From assembly GCA_051746665.1 (NCBI GenBank), contig JBNJFG010000013.1:1-40979 (forward strand): a stretch of 40,979 nt of DNA, in the 5' to 3' direction. The DNA comes from Halanaerobium sp051746665. GTDB taxonomy: Bacteria > Bacillota > Halanaerobiia > Halanaerobiales > Halanaerobiaceae. The notes beneath the pieces were generated by a model. The model saw only the letters and a program-made list of their open reading frames with translations. It was not told the origin of the DNA and ran no database searches. A program made the position numbers and the translations under genes. Positions 25,749-34,238 of the stretch are shown in pieces (positions within the stretch are counted from its first letter, which is position 1; every line of letters begins with the position of its first letter).

Positions 25749-26897
25749 ATGCAGAAAAAAATTATGGCTGTTTTTGGTACCAGACCAGAAGCAATAAAAA
25801 TGGCACCTCTATTGAAATCCCTGCAAAAAAACAAAAATTATAAGTTAATAATTACTGTTACAGCACAGCACAGAGAGATGCTGGATCAGGTAATGGACCT
25901 TTTTAAGTTAGAAGCTGATTATGACTTAGATATTATGAAAGAACGTCAGACTTTAAGCGGTCTTTCAGCTAGAATAATAAAAAATCTTGATGGAATTTTA
26001 ACAGAAGAAAAACCTGATATGCTTTTAGTTCATGGTGATACATCTTCTACTTTTATTGGAGCCTTAACCTCTTTTTATCATCAGATAGAAATTGCTCATG
26101 TCGAAGCTGGTTTGAGAACTCATAACAAATATTCACCATTCCCAGAAGAAATGAATAGGCAGCTAACAGGAGTTCTGGCAGATTTAAATTTTGCACCAAC
26201 TAAAAAGGCAAAAGAAAATTTATTGCTTGAAAATAAAGGCTTAGAAAAAATATTTGTAACAGGAAATACAGTTATTGATGCTTTGCTTTCTGTAGTAGAT
26301 CAGAATTATACATTTCAAAATAAGCTGCTCAAGAATTTAAATTTTGAAAATAAAAAGGTGATTTTACTGACAGCTCATCGTCGAGAAAATTTAGGAGAGC
26401 CAATGGAAAATATTTTTAAGGCTGTTCAGCAGTTAACAGAGAAGAAAAGTGATTTAGAAGTTATTTTTCCAGTACACTTAAATCCCGTAATTAGAGAGTT
26501 AAGTAAAAAGATGTTGGCAGATAACCAGCAGATTCATTTGATTGAACCACTTGATTATTTACCCTTTGCTAATTTAATGGCAAGAAGTGATCTAATATTA
26601 ACCGATTCTGGTGGAATTCAGGAAGAGGCTCCATCTCTGGGTAAACCTGTTTTAGTTTTAAGAGATACAACAGAGAGGCCAGAGGCAGTTGAAGCAGGTA
26701 CTGTATTAAAAGTTGGCACTGACACTAAAAAGATTTTCCAACAAAGTATGAAGCTATTAACTGATGCTGAAGAATATAAAAAAAGAGCAGCAGCTGTTAA
26801 CCCTTATGGTGATGGCAGAGCAGTTGAAAGAATAATTAAGTCTCTTGATTATCATTTTGGTTTTAGTAAACTTAGACCCACTGATTTTGAAGTTTAA
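25749..26897 (+). CDS. wecB: UDP-N-acetylglucosamine 2-epimerase (non-hydrolysing)
   Basis: 382 aa from ATG 25749, with TTAGGA 8 nt upstream; ATG 25740 is too close to that site. Interconverts UDP-GlcNAc and UDP-ManNAc for cell-surface polysaccharide. N-terminal VFGTRPEAIKMAPL, LVHGDTSSTFIGAL, IEIAHVEAGLRTHNKYSPFPEE, then LLTAHRRENLG, and nucleotide-binding LTDSGGIQEEAPSLGKPVLVLRDTTERPE: the full set of WecB/MnaA motifs. No dehydrogenase or glycosyltransferase gene is next to it, so the pathway is elsewhere. Confidence 0.94.
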   Translation: MQKKIMAVFGTRPEAIKMAPLLKSLQKNKNYKLIITVTAQHREMLDQVMDLFKLEADYDLDIMKERQTLSGLSARIIKNLDGILTEEKPDMLLVHGDTSSTFIGALTSFYHQIEIAHVEAGLRTHNKYSPFPEEMNRQLTGVLADLNFAPTKKAKENLLLENKGLEKIFVTGNTVIDALLSVVDQNYTFQNKLLKNLNFENKKVILLTAHRRENLGEPMENIFKAVQQLTEKKSDLEVIFPVHLNPVIRELSKKMLADNQQIHLIEPLDYLPFANLMARSDLILTDSGGIQEEAPSLGKPVLVLRDTTERPEAVEAGTVLKVGTDTKKIFQQSMKLLTDAEEYKKRAAAVNPYGDGRAVERIIKSLDYHFGFSKLRPTDFEV

Positions 26898-26946
26898 TAA
26901 TAATTGATTCAAAATAGTAAATAGAAAAATAAGAGAATTTTTAGAT

Positions 26947-26984
26947 GCTTCTAAGTTAAAATTAATTTAGCTAGAAGCTTCTTT
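26947..26984 (+). terminator. Terminator after the epimerase gene
   Basis: GCTTCTA (26947-26953) / TAGAAGC (26972-26978), extended by AGTTAAA / TTTAGCT with a bulge and a wobble, followed by TTCTTTG. Confidence 0.65.
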
Positions 26985-27069
26985 GATTAATAATGATAAC
27001 TATTATTTTTATTTGATTAATCTAAATTTTTTTATATTCGGGGCAAAATATTTCCATTCTGAAGCAGGA

Positions 27070-27098
27070 TTTACCAGTTATCTATTGAATAATATATA
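27070..27098 (+). promoter_or_regulatory. Candidate promoter of the 2-oxoacid oxidoreductase operon
   Basis: TTTACC (27070-27075), 17-bp spacer, TATATA (27093-27098), about 75 bp before the start codon. Confidence 0.4.
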
Positions 27099-27174
27099 TT
27101 AAGGGTAAGAAAATTACTCAATTTTTTTATAAAATCAAAAAGAAATTTTCATTTTGAAAAAGGAGGTAATAAGA

Positions 27175-28851
27175 TTGGATTTTAATATTGTAATTGCAGG
27201 AGAAGCAGGTCAGGGTTTAAAAACAGTAGAAGCAATGCTGACCAAAACTTTTTCTAGTCATGGTTATTACTTATTCAGTACTAAAGATTATATGTCTAGA
27301 GTTAGAGGTGGACATAACTTTATGCAAATTAGAATAAGTGATGAAAAACTTGAAGGTCCTGATGAGGGAATAGATTTATTATTAGCATTAAATGAAGAGA
27401 GTGTAGAAATACACCGCTCAGAAATGAATGAAGATGGTACAATTTTATCTGAGATGGAATCTGAAGAAGATAATATGGTATATATTGATGCTAGAGGAAT
27501 GGCTAAGGGTGTCAATCCTCGAGCAGTAAATACTGTCTTTGTTGGATCTGCCTTTAAAATAATGGGACTGCCAACTGAAAAGGCTGAAGAGGCAGTTAAA
27601 GAACATTTTTCTAAAAAAGAATCAGTTATAGATGATAATTTAACATTGTTAAAAGAAGGATATGAGGCTGTTGATCAGCTTTATAATCTCAAAGATTTAG
27701 GTAAAAAAGATGATAAAATGGTGATTGATGGAAACAGTGCTGTTGGATTAGGTGCGTTGTTAGCAGGATTAAGTTATTATGCTGCTTATCCTATGTCACC
27801 TTCTACAGGCATTTTGCATTATGTAGCTTCCAAACAGGAAGAGTTAGGAATAGTAGTTGAACAGGCTGAAGACGAAATTGCTGCTATTAATATGGCTCTT
27901 GGTGGTACTTACAGTGGTATACGTTCAATGACTGGTACTTCAGGTGGTGGACTTGCATTAATGGCTGAAGGTATTGGTCTGGCTGGAATTACTGAGACTC
28001 CAATTGTTATCGCGGATGTACAGCGACCTGGTCCTGCTACAGGCTTACCTACTAGAACAGGACAGGGAGATTTATTATTTGCAATTAATATTTCTCAAGA
28101 TGAATTTCCACTAATGGTTTTAGCTCCTAAAGATCAAGAAGATGCAGTATATCAAACATTTAGAGCTTTTAACCTGGCTGATAAATATCAGCTGCCTGTC
28201 ATTATTTTATCTGATCAATTCATTGGTGATGGATCAAAAACTATTGATGAAATCGATACAAGTGATATGAAGATCGAAAGACATCTAGTTGATCCAGCTG
28301 AAATAGATGGTGAGTATAAACGATATAAATATACTGAAGATGGAATCTCTCCTCGTGCATATCCTGGTCAGCTTAAAGACAACATTGTTTTATCAGATAG
28401 TGATGAACATGATGAATATGCTCATATTGTTGAAGATGCTGAAACCAGAAATAAAATGGTAGAAAAAAGAAATAAAAAAATCAAAAAGTTAATAAAAGAA
28501 GATTTAATTGAGCCAGATTATACAGGTCCAGAAAATCCAGATTATATATTAGTTGGATGGGGATCAACTGCTGGTCCACTAAAAGAGGGAAGAAAGATGC
28601 TTGCTGATGAATATGAAGTTGGACACCTGGCCTTTAATGATGTCTGGCCGCTGCCAACAAAAAGATTAGAAGAAAAAGCAGCAGCTGGAGCAAAGTTAGT
28701 ATATGTAGAGAATAATGCCGGAGCACAATTCGATAGATTAGTTAGAAGTGAAACTGGAATTAAAGCAGATTACAATATTTTAAAAGATGATGGCCGACCT
28801 TTCTCAGGTCAGGAAATCTATAGAAGATTTAAAGAAGAGGTGAGCAAATAA
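27175..28851 (+). CDS. 2-oxoacid:acceptor (ferredoxin) oxidoreductase, fused gamma-alpha subunit
   Basis: 558 aa. The TTG at 27175 is chosen because AGGAGG (27161-27166) lies 8 nt before it; the longer frame from 27154 would start upstream of that SD. Residues 1-180 are the gamma domain (IVIAGEAGQGLKTVEAML, KDYMSRVRGGHNFMQIRI), and the rest is the pyrimidine-binding alpha domain (DGNSAVGLGALLAG, YPMSPSTGILHYVA, EQAEDEIAAINMALG, TGTSGGGLALMAEG). This is the KorA-type arrangement. It oxidises a 2-oxoacid to acyl-CoA with ferredoxin as acceptor. Stop overlaps the start of the beta subunit. No small ferredoxin-like delta subunit is present. Substrate (2-oxoglutarate, branched-chain or other) is undetermined. 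Confidence 0.9.
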   Translation: MDFNIVIAGEAGQGLKTVEAMLTKTFSSHGYYLFSTKDYMSRVRGGHNFMQIRISDEKLEGPDEGIDLLLALNEESVEIHRSEMNEDGTILSEMESEEDNMVYIDARGMAKGVNPRAVNTVFVGSAFKIMGLPTEKAEEAVKEHFSKKESVIDDNLTLLKEGYEAVDQLYNLKDLGKKDDKMVIDGNSAVGLGALLAGLSYYAAYPMSPSTGILHYVASKQEELGIVVEQAEDEIAAINMALGGTYSGIRSMTGTSGGGLALMAEGIGLAGITETPIVIADVQRPGPATGLPTRTGQGDLLFAINISQDEFPLMVLAPKDQEDAVYQTFRAFNLADKYQLPVIILSDQFIGDGSKTIDEIDTSDMKIERHLVDPAEIDGEYKRYKYTEDGISPRAYPGQLKDNIVLSDSDEHDEYAHIVEDAETRNKMVEKRNKKIKKLIKEDLIEPDYTGPENPDYILVGWGSTAGPLKEGRKMLADEYEVGHLAFNDVWPLPTKRLEEKAAAGAKLVYVENNAGAQFDRLVRSETGIKADYNILKDDGRPFSGQEIYRRFKEEVSK

Positions 28852-29702
28852 TGGTAGATAAAAATGTTTATCAGGCTGATCGCGAAACTGCTTGGTGTCC
28901 TGGTTGTGGTAACTTACCATTGAGAAAAGCTCTTGCAGAAGCTTTATCTGAAATGGAATTAAAGCCAGAAGAGGTAACTATGTTTACTGGAATCGGCCAG
29001 GCGGCAAAAATTTCTCATTATATTAAAGTAAATGGTTTTAATGGATTACATGGACGCTCTATACCACCCGCAATAGCAATGAGAGTTGCTAATCCCAAGA
29101 TGACAGTTATTGTTGAGTCCGGTGATGGCTGTACTTATGGTGAAGGTGGAAACCATATTATTCATAATATTAGACGTAATTTGGATATTATGCATCTTGT
29201 TCATGATAATCAAATTTATGGACTAACTAAAGGACAAGCATCACCAACAAGTGTGGAAGAATTAAGAACTCCTGTCCAAACTCATGGTGTTAATGCTGAG
29301 CCTTTCAACCCCGTTCGTTTTGCTGTAGGTATGAAGGCAAGTTTTGTTGCCCGCAGTACTGTTGGTGATTCTGAACATTTGAAAGAAATGATTAAAGAAG
29401 CAAAAAAACACAAAGGCTATGCTTTAATTGATATTTTCCAGCCCTGTGTTTCTTTTAATAAAATTAATACTTATCAGTGGTATAATAAAAGAGTATACAA
29501 GTTAGAAGATCATGATCCCACTGATTATGCTGCAGCAATGAAAGTTGCAGATGAATTTGGAGATAAAATTCCTATTGGAATTATCTATAGAGAAGATAAA
29601 CCAACCTTTAGAGATAGAATTCCTTATCTAAAGGATAAAGCATTGGTTGATCGTGATGTAAAAGTAGCAGATATGGAATATTTAATTAAAGAGTTTAAAT
29701 AA
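28851..29702 (+). CDS. 2-oxoacid:acceptor (ferredoxin) oxidoreductase, beta subunit (TPP-binding)
   Basis: 283 aa, TAATG overlap with the alpha gene, SD GAGGTGAG. Binds thiamine diphosphate and an Fe-S cluster. TAWCPGCGN near residues 14-22 supplies two cluster cysteines, with C200 (FQPCVSFN) as a further one; IGQAAKISHY and GLHGRSIPPAIAMRVANP precede the TPP/Mg motif SGDGCTYGEGGNHIIHNIRRN. KorB-like. Works with the fused subunit just upstream as an alpha-beta complex in anaerobic 2-oxoacid metabolism. Confidence 0.92.
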   Translation: MVDKNVYQADRETAWCPGCGNLPLRKALAEALSEMELKPEEVTMFTGIGQAAKISHYIKVNGFNGLHGRSIPPAIAMRVANPKMTVIVESGDGCTYGEGGNHIIHNIRRNLDIMHLVHDNQIYGLTKGQASPTSVEELRTPVQTHGVNAEPFNPVRFAVGMKASFVARSTVGDSEHLKEMIKEAKKHKGYALIDIFQPCVSFNKINTYQWYNKRVYKLEDHDPTDYAAAMKVADEFGDKIPIGIIYREDKPTFRDRIPYLKDKALVDRDVKVADMEYLIKEFK

Positions 29703-29760
29703 GCTCTATATTTAATGTTTAAACAAATACTTTTGAATAAAATTAAGGAGGCTTATAATT

Positions 29761-30252
29761 ATGAATATTTATGATTTTGCAATTGATTTTGAAATCGAAA
29801 ACCGTGAATTTTACGAAGAATGTGCTGCAAATACTCCTCAAGATGATTTAAAAAAGGTGTTTTTAGAATTAGCTGGTGAAGAAAAAAAGCATGAAAATAT
29901 TGTGCGTCAGCTAAAAGAAAATAAAGAGGTTGATGAAGTAGAAGCTGGAATTTTACCAAAGGCTAAAGAAGCTTTTAAAAAGATATCTGAAAATATGCCT
30001 AGTGGAGATAATGTAATGGCAGAAGAACAGGTAGATGTTTATAAAAAAGCTATTAATTTGGAAACAAAGAGTTATGAATTTTATCAAGAAAGAGCTGAAG
30101 AAGCTGATTCAGAATTAGTTAAGAAAACATTCAACCGTCTTGCTGAAGAAGAAAAGAAACATGAAAGAATTATAGACAGCATTATTGAAATGGTTGATCG
30201 TCCCAATACTTGGCTTGAAGATGCTGAGTGGAACCATCTGGAAGATTATTAA
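29761..30252 (+). CDS. Rubrerythrin-like ferritin-family protein without rubredoxin domain
   Basis: 163 aa, SD AAGGAGG before ATG. A four-helix di-iron protein with two matching halves: ligand candidates E11 and E40/E41-H44 (GEEKKHE) in the first, E101 and E131-H134 (EEEKKHE) in the second. NREFYEE and SYEFYQE are the paired EFY segments. The protein ends NTWLEDAEWNHLEDY, as many short ferritin-like proteins do. No C-terminal rubredoxin cysteines, so electrons must come from another protein. Probably peroxide or oxygen defence in an anaerobe. It follows korAB by 58 bp and may be cotranscribed. Confidence 0.88.
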   Translation: MNIYDFAIDFEIENREFYEECAANTPQDDLKKVFLELAGEEKKHENIVRQLKENKEVDEVEAGILPKAKEAFKKISENMPSGDNVMAEEQVDVYKKAINLETKSYEFYQERAEEADSELVKKTFNRLAEEEKKHERIIDSIIEMVDRPNTWLEDAEWNHLEDY

Positions 30253-30295
30253 ATAGAAATTTATTAAAAATTGAATAAAATTTTATAATGCAGCA

Positions 30296-30480
30296 GAATC
30301 AATAATACCAACAACATCTGCAGCCGGAATTTATCATAAATATGAGTTTGAATTACTGAACCTTATATTTGTTAATTGAAAGTTTAAAGTTGAAGGACTC
30401 TAAAGATTTCTCTAAAAGATATAGAGTTTGTAAGCGTAAAACCAATTAATCTCCGGCTGCAGGTGTTTTTATTTTAAGCT
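30296..30480 (+). ncRNA. Candidate structured RNA between the rubrerythrin-like gene and hcp
   Basis: AACATCTGCAGCCGGA (30313-30328) pairs with TCCGGCTGCAGGTGTT (30452-30467) over 16 bp with one wobble. Inside, GTTAATTG (30371-30378) pairs with CAATTAAT (30443-30450), and GGACTCTA (30395-30402) with TAGAGTTT (30422-30429). The GC-rich closing stem sits in very AT-rich DNA, is preceded by TATAAT (30284-30289, weak -35 at 30261-30266) and followed by a T-rich stretch. It could be an RNA of about 170-180 nt, a size close to 6S RNA, or a MITE-like element with 16-bp inverted ends. Ends given are estimates. Confidence 0.5.
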
Positions 30481-30513
30481 TTTAATAAAGATAAATATAA
30501 ATTTGATAATATT

Positions 30514-30529
30514 TGTGATTAATATCATA
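30514..30529. promoter_or_regulatory. CRP/FNR-type operator 1 of hcp
   Basis: TGTGATTAATATCATA. Centre about 61.5 bp upstream of the predicted hcp start point and 21 bp (two helical turns) from operator 2. Confidence 0.75.
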
Positions 30530-30534
30530 GCTTA

Positions 30535-30550
30535 TGTGATATAAATCATA
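30535..30550. promoter_or_regulatory. CRP/FNR-type operator 2 of hcp
   Basis: TGTGATATAAATCATA. Centre about 41 bp upstream of the predicted start point, the class II activator position. Confidence 0.8.
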
Positions 30551-30570
30551 GAATAAAAATTTGAAAGTTA

Positions 30571-30576
30571 TATAAT
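30571..30576 (+). promoter_or_regulatory. -10 element of hcp
   Basis: TATAAT with no -35 consensus upstream; the activator site occupies that place. Predicted transcription start about 30583. Confidence 0.65.
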
Positions 30577-30677
30577 TATACTTGAGTTAAGAACTTATAA
30601 TTTAGAATTTGATTTAAACTGCAGTTATATATTTAATTAAACTGCAAAAGTATCTTATTTCAAGAGGAGGAATAAAT

Positions 30678-32348
30678 ATGTCTATGTTTTGTTATCAGTG
30701 TCAGGAAACAGCTAAAAATGAGGGCTGTACAGTAAAAGGTGTTTGTGGTAAGGATGCAGATGTTGCAAATTTACAGGATTTATTAGTATTTGTGCTAAAG
30801 GGTATTTCTGTTTATGCAGAAAAAGCTAATGAAGAGGGTCTTAATGTTTCAGATAAGACGGCTCCATTTATTATGGAAGGACTTTTTGCAACAATTACTA
30901 ATGCTAATTTTGATGCTGAAAGATTTGAAGATTTAATTGAAGAAGCTTTTACATTAAGAGATGAAGTAGAAGCTGAATTTAAGAGAGTTTATAAAGAAAA
31001 TCATGGTGAAGAATTTAGTGGAGATCTACCTGAACATGCTACCTGGTATAGTGATGATGTAAGTGATTATTATGATAAAGGTACAAATGTTGGTGTTTTA
31101 GAAACTGAAGATGTTGATGTTAGATCTTTACGTGAGCTTGCTACATATGGATTAAAAGGTATAGCAGCTTATGGTGATCATGCAAGAGTATTAGGAAAGC
31201 ATAAAGAAGAAATTGATAGATTTACTCAAAAATGCTTAGCTTCTACTACAGATGACAGCTTAAGTGTTGATGATTTAGTAGGTTTAGTTATGGAAACTGG
31301 TGAAAAAGCTGTAGAAACAATGGCTTTATTAGATGAAGCCAATACTTCTGCTTATGGTCACCCTGAACCAACTGATGTAAATATTGGTGTTAGAGATAAT
31401 CCCGGTATTTTAATTAGTGGTCATGATTTAAAAGATATGGAAGAATTATTAGAGCAAACAGAAGGTACTGGAGTAGATGTTTATACTCACAGTGAAATGT
31501 TACCTGCTAACTCATATCCAGCTTTTAAAAAGTATGATCACTTTGTTGGTAACTATGGTAATTCATGGTGGAAACAGGATAAAGAATTTGAATCATTTAA
31601 TGGTCCAATCTTAATGACCACTAACTGTATTACTCCTGTTAAAGATTCTTATAAAGATCGTATTTTTACTACAGGTATGGCAGGATATCCAGAAGTTACA
31701 CATCTACCTGATCGTGAAAAAGGAGAAAGCAAAGATTTCTCTGAGCTTATTGAATTAGCTAAAACCTGTGATTCTCCAGTCCAGATAGAAGAGGGTACAA
31801 TTCCTGGTGGTTATGCTCGTAATACAGTTATGAGTGTTGCTGACAAGGTAATTGAAGCTGTAGAAAATGGAGATATTGGCCGCTTTGTAGTAATGGGTGG
31901 TTGTGATGGACGTTTTAAAAACAGAGAATACTTTACAGATGTAGCTAAAGAATTACCAGAAGATGCAGTAATTTTAACAGCTGGGTGTGCTAAGTATCGC
32001 TATAACAAGCTTGATCTTGGAGATATCGGTGGAATTCCAAGAGTATTAGACGCAGGTCAGTGTAATGACTCTTATTCTTTAGCTTATATTGCTTTACAGC
32101 TTAAAGAAGCTATGGGAGTAGATGATATCAATGATCTACCAATCTCATATGACATTGCCTGGTATGAGCAGAAAGCGGTAGCAGTATTACTTGCACTTCT
32201 ATCTCTTGGGGTAAAAGGAATTCGTCTTGGACCCACACTTCCAGCATTTGTTTCAGAAAATGTTCTTAATGTATTAGTTGATAAGTTTGATATTAAGCCA
32301 ACTGGTGAAGTTAAAGAGGATGTTGCAGCTATCATGGCTGGTGAGTAA
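30678..32348 (+). CDS. hcp: Hybrid cluster protein (hydroxylamine / NO reductase), class I
   Basis: 556 aa, SD AGAGGAGG before ATG. Cytosolic metalloprotein with a [4Fe-4S] cluster and the unusual 4Fe-2S-2O hybrid cluster; it reduces hydroxylamine in vitro and is held to detoxify or transfer NO. N-terminal cysteines C5-C8-C17-C23 (CYQCQ, EGCTVKGVC) have the C-x2-C-x8-C-x5-C spacing of class I proteins of anaerobes. Hybrid-cluster ligand segments are visible: GHDLKDMEE, THSEMLPANSYPAF, TTNCITPVKDSYKDRIFTTG, GGCDGR, TAGCAKYRYN and DAGQCNDSYS. Monocistronic, closed by a strong terminator, and driven from a -10 element with two TGTGA operators. No Hcr reductase gene beside it. Confidence 0.97.
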   Translation: MSMFCYQCQETAKNEGCTVKGVCGKDADVANLQDLLVFVLKGISVYAEKANEEGLNVSDKTAPFIMEGLFATITNANFDAERFEDLIEEAFTLRDEVEAEFKRVYKENHGEEFSGDLPEHATWYSDDVSDYYDKGTNVGVLETEDVDVRSLRELATYGLKGIAAYGDHARVLGKHKEEIDRFTQKCLASTTDDSLSVDDLVGLVMETGEKAVETMALLDEANTSAYGHPEPTDVNIGVRDNPGILISGHDLKDMEELLEQTEGTGVDVYTHSEMLPANSYPAFKKYDHFVGNYGNSWWKQDKEFESFNGPILMTTNCITPVKDSYKDRIFTTGMAGYPEVTHLPDREKGESKDFSELIELAKTCDSPVQIEEGTIPGGYARNTVMSVADKVIEAVENGDIGRFVVMGGCDGRFKNREYFTDVAKELPEDAVILTAGCAKYRYNKLDLGDIGGIPRVLDAGQCNDSYSLAYIALQLKEAMGVDDINDLPISYDIAWYEQKAVAVLLALLSLGVKGIRLGPTLPAFVSENVLNVLVDKFDIKPTGEVKEDVAAIMAGE

Positions 32349-32436
32349 AAATTTCTGGGTTCCCGGTACCTGGATAAAAAAGGATAAAAGCTTTAAGCAT
32401 CTAAAAAGTTTAAAGCTCTAAAATATATTCAAACTG

Positions 32437-32470
32437 AGATCTGTCTGCAGCTGCGGGCAGGTCTTTTTTT
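32437..32470 (+). terminator. Strong terminator after hcp
   Basis: AGATCTGTCTGCAG pairs fully with CTGCGGGCAGGTCT (wobbles included; the innermost pairs open as loop), followed by a run of seven T. It ends 6 bp before the next CRP/FNR-type operator. Confidence 0.85.
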
Positions 32471-32475
32471 ACTTA

Positions 32476-32518
32476 TGTGATATATGTCATAGTACTGCTT
32501 TAAAATTAATGTCATAAT
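32476..32518 (+). promoter_or_regulatory. CRP/FNR-type operator and -10 of the DUF438-hemerythrin gene
   Basis: TGTGATATATGTCATA (32476-32491) lies 37 bp (start to start) before CATAAT (32513-32518), the same spacing as at hcp and the three-gene operon. Confidence 0.75.
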
Positions 32519-32573
32519 CAAAACATAGTAAATTACTCAAGTTTAAATATAATTTATATAAGGAGGCAGTAAA

Positions 32574-33344
32574 ATGACTGCAAAAACAAGAAAAGAGGAA
32601 CTTAAAGATCTTTTAGAAAGATTAAATAGTGGTGAGGCAACTAAAGAAGTAAAAAAAGAGGCTCAGGAGTTAATTAATAGTATCAGTGCTAAAGAACTGT
32701 CTGAAGCTGAACAGGAATTAATTAATGATGGCCTGGAAGAGACTGAACTCAGACATTTATGTACTGCTCATATTGAAGCAATGGCAGAAGAATTAAAGGA
32801 ATTGAAAGCTAATGTACCTGTCGGACACCCCTTAAGTACTTTAGTTTCCGAACATGAAGAAATTTTAAAAATATTAGATCGCCTGGATGAAGTTAACTCT
32901 GAAATTCAACAATTGGAAGAATTCGATGCAGAAAATCCCTTATTTGAAGAATTAAAAGAAATAGGAGCTAAATTACTGGATACTGAAAAGCACCACACCA
33001 GAGAAGAAGAAACACTTTTCCCTGAGGTTGATAAAAGTGGTGTTACCGGACCAACAAGAATTATGAGGATGGAGCATGATGATCTCTGGCCTCACAAGGA
33101 AGAAATAATGAAGCTGGCAGAAAATGCTGCTGAAATGAAATTTGATAGATTTAAAGAAGAATTAAAAATGCATTCGGAATATGTTGTTGTTACTTTAAGA
33201 GATCATATCTTTAAAGAGAATAATATTCTTTATCCAACAGCTAAAGATGTAATTGAGGAGAGTAAATGGGAAGAAATAAAGGCTAAAAGTGATCAGATAG
33301 GTTACTGCAGTTTTACCCCGGAAAAGGAACTAACGGCTAACTAA
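32574..33344 (+). CDS. DUF438 and hemerythrin HHE domain protein
   Basis: 256 aa, SD AAGGAGG before ATG. Residues 1-75 match DUF438 (RKEELKDLLERLNSG, ETELRHLCTAHIEAM); residues 83-225 form a hemerythrin-like four-helix bundle with candidate di-iron ligands H94 (VSEHEEI), H140-H141 and E145 (KHHTREEETLFP), H168 (MEHDDLWPH), H200, H211 and E215 (RDHIFKENNILYP). Many relatives also carry a PAS domain; here the protein stops after the bundle with a tail containing C245. Likely senses or scavenges NO or oxygen, or repairs iron sites. Its promoter has the same TGTGA operator as hcp, and the RIC gene follows by 74 bp with no terminator between. Confidence 0.9.
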   Translation: MTAKTRKEELKDLLERLNSGEATKEVKKEAQELINSISAKELSEAEQELINDGLEETELRHLCTAHIEAMAEELKELKANVPVGHPLSTLVSEHEEILKILDRLDEVNSEIQQLEEFDAENPLFEELKEIGAKLLDTEKHHTREEETLFPEVDKSGVTGPTRIMRMEHDDLWPHKEEIMKLAENAAEMKFDRFKEELKMHSEYVVVTLRDHIFKENNILYPTAKDVIEESKWEEIKAKSDQIGYCSFTPEKELTAN

Positions 33345-33418
33345 AATTCCTATAAATTAGAACTTATTAAGCTGATTAATTTAATAAAAATAATTAGTAT
33401 AACAAAAGAGGTGCAAAA

Positions 33419-34132
33419 ATGTTTAAATTAAATGATACAGTTGGAAATATTGTGACAGAATTTTCTGGGGCAGCAGATATTTTAAAAGAAAACAAAATCG
33501 ACTTCTGCTGTGGAGGAGACCGCAAACTAGATGAGGCGGTGAGAGAAGATTTAGGTGACAGCAGTAAAACAGAAAAAATACTCAATCAGATAAATGAAAA
33601 TTATTCTGAAAAAAAAGATTATTATGCTGAGATTGAGGATCCTAAAAACTTATCACAGTCACAGCTGGTTGAATACATTGTTGATAAGCACCACGGTTTT
33701 TTACAGCAGAATCTGCCGCAGCTTTCAGAACTCACAACAAAAATTCTGCGGGCACATCGAGAAAATCATGGAGATTTATTAAAAAAGGTACACCGACTTT
33801 TCAGCACTTTAAAAATGGAATTGGAAGAGCATTTAATTAAAGAGGAAGAAGAAATTTTTCCATTGATAGTAGAGTATTCCCAGACGGAAGCGGATCCAGA
33901 TTCAGCTCAGAGCCTGGCAGGAATATTAGAATTAAAAGAGGAGCATGATACTGCTGGAGATATTATTAAAGAATTAAGAGAGCTCACAGATGATTATCAG
34001 CTGCCAGAAGATGCCTGTAATTCTTTTAAGTTAACTTATCAACTGCTCCAGGAATTAGAATCTGATCTTTTTCAGCATATACACTTAGAAAATAATATTT
34101 TTTTTGCCAGACTTGAAAAAGAAAATGCATAA
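33419..34132 (+). CDS. scdA: Iron-sulfur cluster repair di-iron protein (RIC; ScdA/YtfE type)
   Basis: 237 aa, SD AGAGGTG before ATG. RIC proteins restore Fe-S clusters damaged by NO or peroxide. Residues 1-55 are the ScdA N-terminal domain (DUF542) with the CCGG motif C30-C31-G32-G33 (KIDFCCGGDRKLDEAV). The hemerythrin-like domain follows: candidate ligands H91/H92 (DKHHGFL), H113/H117, H138 and E142 (EEHLIKEEEEIFP), H176 (KEEHDTAG), H220/H222 and E224 (QHIHLENNIFF). Usual length of the family. No operator of its own is visible, so it is probably read from the promoter of the DUF438-hemerythrin gene. Confidence 0.93.
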   Translation: MFKLNDTVGNIVTEFSGAADILKENKIDFCCGGDRKLDEAVREDLGDSSKTEKILNQINENYSEKKDYYAEIEDPKNLSQSQLVEYIVDKHHGFLQQNLPQLSELTTKILRAHRENHGDLLKKVHRLFSTLKMELEEHLIKEEEEIFPLIVEYSQTEADPDSAQSLAGILELKEEHDTAGDIIKELRELTDDYQLPEDACNSFKLTYQLLQELESDLFQHIHLENNIFFARLEKENA

Positions 34133-34162
34133 AACTGCAGGTATTAATTACAATTAAATATT

Positions 34163-34202
34163 AAAATCCCCCACCAACTTCTGTAGTTGTGGGGGATTTT
34201 TG
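34163..34202. terminator. Bidirectional terminator between RIC and chemoreceptor genes
   Basis: AAAATCCCCCACCAACT (34163-34179) pairs with AGTTGTGGGGGATTTT (34185-34200) with one bulge; T-runs on both strands serve the convergent genes. Confidence 0.9.
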
Positions 34203-34238
34203 ATTAGACTAATTTATAACTTCAACAAGGCTAATAAA

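Noticed and set aside
27154..27174. TTG at 27154 as start of the 2-oxoacid oxidoreductase alpha subunit
   Set aside because: The strong SD AGGAGG lies downstream of it and points to the TTG at 27175.
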